NCBI GenBank assembly: GCA_014379275.1
Contig: JACMMA010000136.1
Location: forward strand, 1 to 8,054
Direction: 5' to 3'
DNA: 8,054 nt
Source: Armatimonadota bacterium
GTDB taxonomy: Bacteria; Armatimonadota; Armatimonadia; Armatimonadales; Armatimonadaceae
Made by a program: the position numbers and the translations under genes. Below the pieces are notes generated by a model, which was not told the DNA's origin, ran no database searches, and worked only from the letters and a program-made list of their open reading frames with translations. The first letter of the stretch is position 1, and each line of letters begins with the position of its first letter. Of the stretch, positions 1 to 6,401 are shown piece by piece.

Positions 1-3000
1 GCACCGCCGAAATGGACGAGAAGTTAAGTTGCAAACCCTGCATCAGACCGAACGTCGTCAGTACCTTCGACACCAGTTGCCCGACGACATATCCGGAGAC
101 TGCACCGAGTATGGCGTACACGAACGCTTCCGCCATAAACAGCGTGCCGATGTTCGTCGCATTCAGGCCGATCGACGAAAAGACATGAATCTCTTTCACC
201 CGTTCGAACACGGAACCCAGCATGGTATTCAGCACGATCAGAGCCGCGATCAGGATCGGGATGATGATCGTCTCGAACCCTTTCGAGCTGTTCGCGCCGA
301 TGGACGAGAACCGGTTGATCTTGCCGTCCGAAGCAGCGTACAGGTTCATATCGAACCGCTTCATCAGGTTGTTGCGCAGATCATCGAGCACGCCCTTGTC
401 GTCGTCCTTGTATCCGATCCCGATAGAGCGCAGGTCGCCGCCGAGGTTAACGAGCGTGCCGTAAGGAATAAAGAACACGACATCCGGGTCAAGGTGTAAG
501 TATTGCTGGAAACCGGTGCTGTTATTGGCTTTGCCCTGTTGCTGCAACTGCGACATTTGTACAAAGTCAACCGGCGTCAGCGGTTCCTGATCCAGGTCCT
601 GAACCGTTTTGAATTTCTCCTGGTCCAGAATCCCGATGATGGTGTAGTTCTGCCCCGAGAACGCGACCTGTGCCGAGCCGACATCTTTATCCGTGATGCG
701 GAGCGCGTCGGCGATCTTGCGCGGCAAAATCATGGCCAGCCGGTCACCCGGGGCGAACCAGCGCCCGCCCGGCGAAAGTGCCTTGTCGGCACCAGTGATC
801 TGCGCCTCCTCCGGCGATAAACCGACCGCCCCCTTGGCACCAAACTCCTTGTCGGCACGTTTGATCGTCAGGAATGTTTGTTCGCCGGGCTGCGTCCCCA
901 GGAACCAGCCGCGTGGCGCGACAAGGCGTGTTTTCCCGAACTCGTCGTCCAGAAGCCGGTACGCCACTTGCTGCAGTGCGTTCCAGTTCGGGTCACGCAT
1001 CAGGATGCCGTTGTACGCCGGGTTGCCTGGTGCCGGAACCTGGTTGAAGCGCAGGTCCTCCACGATCGAGGTGAAGGCGAGCACCGTAAAGGTCAGTAGC
1101 ACCAGAGTCGCGCAGGTTAAAGCGGTCCGGGCTTTACGCCGGCGCATGTTGCTGATACCGAGCGAGAACGCCGCCGCCGCGATGGACCCGCTTCCGGCAT
1201 CCTTTTCGTGCGTTCCCGTGGACTCACGCGCGGAATCCTTGAGTTGTTGCTCGAACTTACCCCATACCAGCGACGTCACCAGAAGCGACAGCGCGAGCAT
1301 AATGAACGATAGCAGGATGATTCCGGGGTTCAAAGTGATATTGAATGCCGGGTGAATCGCCGCGAACACTAAAAAGACGCCGAGGAAGATCCCGAAAATT
1401 CCCAGCAGTTGCCGTTTGAGGTCGGAGAAGCCGAAGAACAGACGCTCCCCGAAGTACGCGAACGGGATCATCAGCGCAAGATAGAAAATCACACCGTTGA
1501 CCACATCCTGTTGCGTCTTAGAAACGTTGGGATAGGCGCGGGATTCGTAGCCCCAGGCAGCGCGAGAATACGCGTCGAACGCCTCGTAGTTTTTCGCCGC
1601 AAGCGCATCGTCCGCTTTTTTGATATACGTTGCGGCGTCGGCGTGGAGCTTGACGACGCCCTGGTTGACGATGTTATTTTTTCTTAAGCGATCGATCCGG
1701 TACTCATCAATACTCCACATGTCCTTGGCAACGGCGAGCGAGGTATTGATAATCGCTGCCGACTTAGACGAGTTGATGGCTTCCGCCCCCTCACCCGCCC
1801 CCATGACATACCCTTCGCCTTCGGGATTCTCTTTCGTCGAGTTGATCAGCAGGAACCGGGTTGCCGCCGGTCCTGACCCCATGATGATCTTGAACTTGCG
1901 TAATGAGTCGCCCGCTTTGCTACCCGTTTTAGCGGTCGTCCCGGCGGTCAACGGAGTATCGCCATACTCATTGCCGCGTCGGGCGAAGATCAGAGCGACG
2001 TCTTCCACGTAGGAAATACCCGGCTCCGGCTTGGGGAGCGCATAACCGAACTGGCGCGGTTCGCCATTCGACGCGCCGTCGAAAATCGTGATGGTCGAAA
2101 GTGTTCGCAGTGCTTGTTGGTCAACCAGGTCGAAAATGGTGGTTGCCACGCACGGGAAGATGACGACGGTTGTTTCCTTCAAGCCTGACGTGATTTCGAA
2201 CTCGGTCGGGAAGTCCTTACCAGAAACGCCGCGGTCCGGCGCGTAGTCGATATCCCCGGAGACGGGGTCAATCCGGTATGCGGCGACGGAGTGTTTGCCA
2301 CCGTCCGCCGTCTTGGGGGGGACGCCCTTAAAATTGAACAGTGCGGCACCGTTCCGCGCCTTCTGCTCCGCGTCATCGGCGATCTCGAACGCCGCGTCTG
2401 CTTGCGCCATTCGCGCCGAATCGTTGCTCGCCTTCGCGGCACGTCGCTCGGCATCGGCTTTGTCGAGGATGGCACGTTTCGCCGACCAATCGTTCATGCC
2501 GACGCGTTGCACCCAGAAACCGCGCACACCGAGGAAGGACTTGGTACCAGGGACCGAGGGCGCGTCCCCTACTGTCTGGGAGGGGTACACCGCCAGCGAA
2601 TCGGCGATGGGATCATCGGGGACCAGCGACTTGCGCGGGTTGTACTCCCGGACCCGCCCCTTGATGCTGGCGAAACCGGAACGCAGTCCCATTCGCGTCC
2701 ATTGGGACGGCTTGAAGAGTGGAATCTGCTTTGTGGGTTCGGGCGAGTTGGCGTCATTCGGGTCGTTGACGTAATGCTGAAAAAGGCAAAGGAATGTGCG
2801 CGCCTGGAATGCCAGGTTGGCTATGTTGACCTTTTCTGCGGTATCGAACGGGGTATCTACCAGGTTGCGCGAGTCGTCGATCGAGGCGAACGTCACCCCG
2901 TGGCCGCCCGCCATCCCGACCGCTTCCGAGTCGAACGCCGGTTTTCCCGGGATGAAGTTCCGCCACGATTTACCGTCCACCGGGTTGACCCCATCGGCGA

Positions 3001-4273
3001 ACGCCTTCTTGGGATCATTCCCGAACACCTGCGCGACCTTGTCGTTGTTTTCACGGGCGACGCGGGCGATGTCGGAGAACAGGTTTTGTGTATCCTCGCG
3101 AACGTTGTAGAACCAGCCCTTGTAGAAGATGCCCACGCCGCGCGTTTGCGACGCCCAGTCGAGGCCGACCCACAAATAGATCGCTTCCTTCGGCTCTTTT
3201 TCACCGCCGAACAGCTTGGCGAACGGTCCCGGGACCTGCCAGTCGTCGATGTGCTTGTCCACCAACTCGCGCACGCCCTGAAGTCCGAGGAAGTGACCGG
3301 AAGTAGCGACGAACCAGATGGTGCGCTCGGAGCCTAATTTCTTGAACGTCCGCGCCGTTTGCAAAAGCCCCGCCATGGAGGACGCTGATTCCGCGGAAGG
3401 CGCGAGCGACGGTACAACGGACATGCCGTCGTAGTAGGCCTGCACGACGATGATCTGCTTGGCGATCTTCGGGTTCTTTGATTTGCCGGGAAGTACGCCG
3501 ATGAAGTTACGCGCCTGTACATTTTCCCAGGGCATCGTCGCTTTCAGCGTTGCCTGTGTGCCACGGTTGCCCGCCGCGAGGGCGAGAAGTCCGGCGGCAT
3601 CGCCGCGCTTGACGTAGTAGCGGGGAATCGCCACCGGGATCGAGATAAACTTCGCTTCCGCTTCCCCACGCTGGGTACGGTCCGGCTCAATAAAGATGAT
3701 TGCTTTCGCGCCGAGGCGGGGCGCGTTCATCCATTCGGAGCCGGAGTTGAAGTCGACCAGGACGATCGAGTCTTTAACGACCTTGCCGTTGAGCGAACCG
3801 AGAGATCCGTCCCCGCCGTAAATCAGAGGGCCAGAAATGCCTTCGGGCGGTGTCTGCGAGGTGCGAACCAGGTTTGGCCAAACTCCGGCGAGCGGGATCG
3901 TTTTTCCGCCCACCGAAAGCGATGCGCCTTTGTCCATCGGCACTGTTGCCGTGAACGGTTCGGTACGGACGTTGCTTTTTCCGAACAGCGAAACGAACTC
4001 GCGCTCGACATAGTCAGCCGCGAATCGTTCGCCCGGATAGCCCACCACGCGGGAGCCATGCGAGGACATTTCGCGCACCGTTTTCGACATCGCGGTTGCA
4101 TCCACGGTGGCGGCAATTTCCCGGTACTTCGTTGCGAGCACAGGGTCGACTGCCGCACGGGACGCAGGAGCGAAAACAGTCAGCGCGAACGCGACCATTA
4201 GCAGGGCGAGCGGCATCGCCGGAGATACATTGGCAAACACGCGGCGTTTTGTGAGCGCGGCGGTAATCGTCAT
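1..4273 (-). CDS. Giant FtsX/MacB-type ABC permease with degenerate M28 peptidase-like ectodomain (3' end outside window)
   Basis: The frame from ATG 4273 stays open to base 1 (1424 residues, no stop). It has AGAGG 10 nt before the start. Order of parts: hydrophobic N-terminus (about 19-40, possible SRA/AV cleavage); M28-like ectodomain (about 45-500: GSRVVGYPGERFAADY near 73-88, a PA-like insert about 105-250, AYYDG 279-283, GLDW around D372, VDTPFDT 472-478); a beta-sandwich resembling a carboxypeptidase regulatory domain (about 535-690) carrying an Ala-rich helical insert (597-642); a second beta region; a helical stalk (about 862-920); TM segments about 926-947, 956-973 and 984-1004; then an FtsX unit (TM 1051-1070, MacB_PCD-like ectodomain, TM 1335-1356 followed by ERVKEIHVFSSIG, TM 1376-1400). 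Zinc ligands of the M28 family are largely replaced, so catalysis is unlikely. FtsX-type permeases normally pair with a separate ATPase; none is visible here. The substrate is unknown. The permease call is firm; the ectodomain call rests on hand alignment. Confidence 0.88.
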   Translation of the reverse strand, partial: MTITAALTKRRVFANVSPAMPLALLMVAFALTVFAPASRAAVDPVLATKYREIAATVDATAMSKTVREMSSHGSRVVGYPGERFAADYVEREFVSLFGKSNVRTEPFTATVPMDKGASLSVGGKTIPLAGVWPNLVRTSQTPPEGISGPLIYGGDGSLGSLNGKVVKDSIVLVDFNSGSEWMNAPRLGAKAIIFIEPDRTQRGEAEAKFISIPVAIPRYYVKRGDAAGLLALAAGNRGTQATLKATMPWENVQARNFIGVLPGKSKNPKIAKQIIVVQAYYDGMSVVPSLAPSAESASSMAGLLQTARTFKKLGSERTIWFVATSGHFLGLQGVRELVDKHIDDWQVPGPFAKLFGGEKEPKEAIYLWVGLDWASQTRGVGIFYKGWFYNVREDTQNLFSDIARVARENNDKVAQVFGNDPKKAFADGVNPVDGKSWRNFIPGKPAFDSEAVGMAGGHGVTFASIDDSRNLVDTPFDTAEKVNIANLAFQARTFLCLFQHYVNDPNDANSPEPTKQIPLFKPSQWTRMGLRSGFASIKGRVREYNPRKSLVPDDPIADSLAVYPSQTVGDAPSVPGTKSFLGVRGFWVQRVGMNDWSAKRAILDKADAERRAAKASNDSARMAQADAAFEIADDAEQKARNGAALFNFKGVPPKTADGGKHSVAAYRIDPVSGDIDYAPDRGVSGKDFPTEFEITSGLKETTVVIFPCVATTIFDLVDQQALRTLSTITIFDGASNGEPRQFGYALPKPEPGISYVEDVALIFARRGNEYGDTPLTAGTTAKTGSKAGDSLRKFKIIMGSGPAATRFLLINSTKENPEGEGYVMGAGEGAEAINSSKSAAIINTSLAVAKDMWSIDEYRIDRLRKNNIVNQGVVKLHADAATYIKKADDALAAKNYEAFDAYSRAAWGYESRAYPNVSKTQQDVVNGVIFYLALMIPFAYFGERLFFGFSDLKRQLLGIFGIFLGVFLVFAAIHPAFNITLNPGIILLSFIMLALSLLVTSLVWGKFEQQLKDSARESTGTHEKDAGSGSIAAAAFSLGISNMRRRKARTALTCATLVLLTFTVLAFTSIVEDLRFNQVPAPGNPAYNGILMRDPNWNALQQVAYRLLDDEFGKTRLVAPRGWFLGTQPGEQTFLTIKRADKEFGAKGAVGLSPEEAQITGADKALSPGGRWFAPGDRLAMILPRKIADALRITDKDVGSAQVAFSGQNYTIIGILDQEKFKTVQDLDQEPLTPVDFVQMSQLQQQGKANNSTGFQQYLHLDPDVVFFIPYGTLVNLGGDLRSIGIGYKDDDKGVLDDLRNNLMKRFDMNLYAASDGKINRFSSIGANSSKGFETIIIPILIAALIVLNTMLGSVFERVKEIHVFSSIGLNATNIGTLFMAEAFVYAILGAVSGYVVGQLVSKVLTTFGLMQGLQLNFSSISAV

Positions 4274-4280
4274 CGAGCGG

Positions 4281-4288
4281 TTTCCTCT
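4281..4288 (-). promoter_or_regulatory. Ribosome binding site of the giant permease gene
   Basis: On the minus strand the sequence reads AGAGGAAA before ATG 4273, with 10 nt between AGAGG and the start codon. It fixes the start at 4273. The following residues form a basic N-terminus (TKRR) and a hydrophobic stretch, as expected for a membrane-targeted protein. Confidence 0.7.
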
Positions 4289-4363
4289 TTGGCAAGGCAA
4301 TCGGACAGTTCGCTTCTTCCGGCGGCTATGTCACAAGTCAACAGCGACGCGCGACGATGAAAG

Positions 4364-4376
4364 ATACACGGTGTAT
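4364..4376. promoter_or_regulatory. Perfect 13-bp palindrome in the permease leader, possible operator
   Basis: The sequence ATACAC-G-GTGTAT is a perfect inverted repeat with a one-base centre. It lies in the non-coding stretch ahead of the permease gene, about 25-35 nt downstream of the predicted transcription start. The size and symmetry suit a dimeric helix-turn-helix repressor site. No regulator gene is in the window and no second copy of the site was noticed, so the operator role is inference. Confidence 0.3.
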
Positions 4377-4405
4377 GAAATCGAAATGTTTTTGAAGCCG
4401 TTCCC

Positions 4406-4434
4406 ATTGTAACAAACGCCCCTTCTTAACGCAA
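4406..4434 (-). promoter_or_regulatory. Candidate sigma70-type promoter for the giant permease gene
   Basis: On the minus strand, TTGCGT (4434-4429) is followed after exactly 17 nt by TACAAT (4411-4406). Both are close to the TTGACA/TATAAT consensus. The site lies between the stop of the upstream RNA ligase remnant (4489) and ATG 4273. It would start transcription near 4399 and give a leader of about 125 nt. This is a match by eye only. It conflicts with translation of a small ORF whose ATG overlaps the -10 box (see findings). Confidence 0.38.
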
Positions 4435-4488
4435 GGTGACAGGGGGGGCAAAATCAGTTTCCGCAACGAATCCGGGAACATTCTCGCC

Positions 4489-4782
4489 CTATTTTGTAAA
4501 CGGGAACGTGGCTACCGTTTCCCAGGGTCCGTTTCGGTACCGCCAAAGATGCAAACCCAGCCCCCGCGCGGTAATCGGTTCCCATTCGCCGGAAAGTCGC
4601 GTCCGCAGCTCTTTCGCGGCTTCCGGCGCGACTTTATTTTGAATCGTCACGTGCGGCTGGAATTTTTGACGATCTTGCGCCGACAGCCATTCCTCAAACA
4701 TCGCCGCGAGCCGCCCATGTAGCGAGTGACACATGCCTGCACACTCATCCAGATTACCCGCCGCCAGGCGGAACCCGAACAG
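4489..4782 (-). pseudogene. 5'-truncated 2'-5' RNA ligase-like (2H phosphoesterase) protein, C-terminal half only
   Basis: The frame is open for 97 codons between an in-frame TAG at 4783-4785 and the stop at 4489-4491. It matches the C-terminal half of the 2'-5' RNA ligase superfamily: the second catalytic motif HVTI (His codon 4651-4653) sits in the typical context QDRQKFQPHVTIQNKV, and a GLGLHLWRYRNGPWETVATFPF ending is typical of this bacterial subgroup. Members are about 170-180 residues with two HxT/S motifs that jointly form the cyclic phosphodiesterase/ligase active site. The first motif is absent, and no N-terminal half is found in any minus-strand frame upstream, where xisI lies instead. 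The only ATG in the remnant is at 4734, with no convincing ribosome binding site. A single-motif protein should be inactive. A short expressed fragment cannot be excluded. Confidence 0.72.
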
Positions 4783-4812
4783 CTACAGCGCATTCGTATC
4801 CGCGAGGCAGAA

Positions 4813-4820
4813 AGAGGAGA
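4813..4820 (+). promoter_or_regulatory. Ribosome binding site of xisI
   Basis: AGAGGAGA contains AGGAG, 8 nt before ATG 4828. This is the strongest Shine-Dalgarno match in the area. It selects the 4828 start over an in-frame GTG at 4726, which would add 34 residues without family resemblance and without a site of its own. Confidence 0.75.
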
Positions 4821-4827
4821 TAACGCA

Positions 4828-5172
4828 ATGGCTACCCCCGATGAACTGACCCGATACAGGAAGAGCATCAAACAGATATTGTCGCCGTTCGCCAACGTCC
4901 GGTACGCGAACGGCGACTTTCGCAATCAGGCCGTTTTCGACGCGAACGCCGACCGCTACCTGATCGTCAGTACCTGCTTTGAAGGAACGAAACGCTACCA
5001 CGGTTGCGTGATTGACATCGCCATCCGCGACGGTAAAGTATGGCTCGAAGCCGATAACACCGACGCCGTAATCGCCCGCGAACTCGTCAACGCCGGAATC
5101 CCGAAAAGTGAAATTGTTCTTGGCTTTCGTCTGCCAGAATTGCGCTCCGGAACGGGATACGCAATATCCTGA
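4828..5172 (+). CDS. xisI: XisI family protein (fdxN element excision controlling factor homologue), without an adjacent xisH
   Basis: The 114-residue product fits the usual XisI length (about 111) and shows the family landmarks in order: N-terminal helix DELTRYRKSIKQIL (5-18), VFD..ADRYLIV (36-47), YHGCVIDIAIRDGKVWLEAD (57-76), and the hallmark C-terminus ELVNAGIPKSEIVLGFRLPELR (85-106). In Anabaena, XisI and XisH are needed with the recombinase XisF for excision of the fdxN element. Most homologues, however, occur in genomes with no such element, usually as xisH-xisI pairs, and their general role is unclear. Here no xisH reading frame precedes the gene. The upstream sequence instead belongs to a truncated RNA ligase-like gene on the other strand. 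The gene converges on the DUF1963 gene with a 122-nt gap. No residues appear to be missing, so the product is probably intact. Confidence 0.9.
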   Translation: MATPDELTRYRKSIKQILSPFANVRYANGDFRNQAVFDANADRYLIVSTCFEGTKRYHGCVIDIAIRDGKVWLEADNTDAVIARELVNAGIPKSEIVLGFRLPELRSGTGYAIS

Positions 5173-5294
5173 GGTCAAATGCGGATTTGGCTTGGAGTGA
5201 TCGAACCTGGATAACGTCTGCACCGAAACAAGACGTGGAAACTGATAAACCCACTGATACGAGCAACGCCGATACCGTCAATTCCTTTTCGAAT

Positions 5295-6251
5295 TCAATA
5301 CTTGTCAGATGTGACCCACAGATTCTCCACGTTGCCAGACTTCAAATCATTTTGATCAATGAAAAAGAACGGTTCCCAGCCGTAATCCCATATTCCGTTG
5401 TAGAAGTTTGATGTTCGTATCTGGAGCAGTAAGCACTCTTGTGCCAAGCGTTGATTTGGTATTACTTCTTCATCTTCGCTGGTAGCAGAACTCGAATCCC
5501 CGTCGGCATTGTTCCCGATCTCACGCGGCAAATCGCCTCTTCCATCGCAAAAGTACATATCCGCCCACCCAAGCAACGTGTGGTGCGAATTTTCCGACGT
5601 GCTAAACGAATCTACCCCGTTACCAATACCGTTCAGATAGTTTTGAAATCCGTAATACTGTTGTTGTTCGGCTTCAGACAGGTTGAGTGCATGTGTCTCG
5701 AAAGTCGCTGCACTCGGGACCGTCCATTCCGGCGTAAATGACATGCTATAAGGTGGAACAAATCGGAATATCTCTTCCATGTCAGCGGGCGGTTCTGTCC
5801 TCCGCAAGTTAGAAACATCTTCCGGATAATAAACAGCCATCCACTCGCGAAAATTGCCACTCAAAAACAGGACCAACACCCCCTGCGTAGGTAGTTGCCT
5901 ATCGAAGTCTGCAAGCGTGACCTCGGCAAAGTTGATTTGAGCGAAAAAGTGGAGAGGTTCGTTATCGCTATCGTACGGCCACACAAAATCGAGAGCTACA
6001 TCAGGATAACCACCGAATTTCGAGGTAGCAATCGCGAGACTATCTATGGCTGGCTCAGACGGCACAGGGGGCCACACTCGAACATCGTCCACAGTTATCA
6101 TAATTGGTCCAGGCCCGATGTAATATGCCGGATCGCACACGGGAGTCAGATGGATACGGATGGCGGGGAGCAACAGGGGTTCCATCGCCTCGCGCAGATG
6201 CCCCAATCCGTGTTCCTTCAGAGCTTCGAGTGCTTCATTTTTTGTTTGCAT
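5295..6251 (-). CDS. DUF1963 / YwqG-like family protein
   Basis: The product is 318 residues. Recognisable family signatures are IRIHLTPV (31-38), SKFGGYPDV (77-85), WPYDSDNEPLHFFAQINFAE (91-110), AVYYPEDVSNL (139-149), HHTLLGWAD (223-231), LLLQI (274-278) and the C-terminal WEPFFFIDQNDLKSGNVENL (292-311). DUF1963 (Bacillus YwqG) proteins are soluble and of unknown biochemical function; they are common in accessory loci. An acidic, low-complexity linker (NNADGDSSSATSEDEE, 247-262) interrupts the region between the LLGWAD and LLLQI motifs. ATG 6251 is chosen because family similarity begins just after it; an in-frame TTG at 6392 adds 47 unrelated residues without a ribosome binding site. The gene is clearly AT-richer than its neighbours (40-43% GC in three 60-base rows counted by hand), suggesting separate acquisition. 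Confidence 0.85.
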   Translation of the reverse strand: MQTKNEALEALKEHGLGHLREAMEPLLLPAIRIHLTPVCDPAYYIGPGPIMITVDDVRVWPPVPSEPAIDSLAIATSKFGGYPDVALDFVWPYDSDNEPLHFFAQINFAEVTLADFDRQLPTQGVLVLFLSGNFREWMAVYYPEDVSNLRRTEPPADMEEIFRFVPPYSMSFTPEWTVPSAATFETHALNLSEAEQQQYYGFQNYLNGIGNGVDSFSTSENSHHTLLGWADMYFCDGRGDLPREIGNNADGDSSSATSEDEEVIPNQRLAQECLLLQIRTSNFYNGIWDYGWEPFFFIDQNDLKSGNVENLWVTSDKY

Positions 6252-6401
6252 ACGGGCATACTCAACCGACCAACAAAAATACGGAACAATAAATAGTGTG
6301 TATCCCGTAACGACGGATCTTGGTTTCCAGCAACCGGTGTCGTGCAGTATCTGCCTGATCTCCGTTCCGAAATCGTTAACGCACCGGATCAAAATTCGGT
6401 A

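Noticed and set aside
2291..3337. Plus-strand open frame of 348 codons opposite the permease gene, and several shorter plus-strand frames between 29 and 2012
   Set aside because: They are antisense to a continuous 1424-codon frame with clear domains. Their Arg/Val/Asp-rich translations look like shadows of GC-biased codons, with no recognisable motif.
4336..4341. Minus-strand TTGACT as a -35 box for the permease gene
   Set aside because: No acceptable -10 box lies 16-18 nt downstream.
4726..4827. Longer xisI start at GTG 4726
   Set aside because: The 34 extra residues do not resemble XisI or the end of XisH, and the strong ribosome binding site at 4813-4820 serves ATG 4828.
5194..5210. Minus-strand GGTTCGATC resembling a tRNA T-arm, a possible attachment-site remnant
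   Set aside because: The flanking bases do not pair into a T stem and no acceptor, D or anticodon arm is visible.
5214..5236. Inverted repeat ACGTCT ... AGACGT between the convergent xisI and DUF1963 genes, a possible terminator
   Set aside because: It has only six pairs, an 11-nt loop, modest GC and no T tract on either strand.
5087..5281. Minus-strand 64-codon frame from TTG 5281 with a signal-peptide-like beginning (ALLVSVGLSVSTSCFGA)
   Set aside because: It overlaps the 3' end of xisI antisense, the start is TTG with poor spacing to any ribosome binding site, and the rest looks like a shadow. It could be a remnant but cannot be supported.
6252..6392. Longer DUF1963 start at TTG 6392
   Set aside because: It has no ribosome binding site and no family similarity in the added 47 residues. 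No convincing promoter was seen in this 150-nt gap either.
6340..6401. Rho-independent terminator after uvrB
   Set aside because: No GC-rich hairpin followed by a T run is visible; read-through into the DUF1963 gene remains possible.
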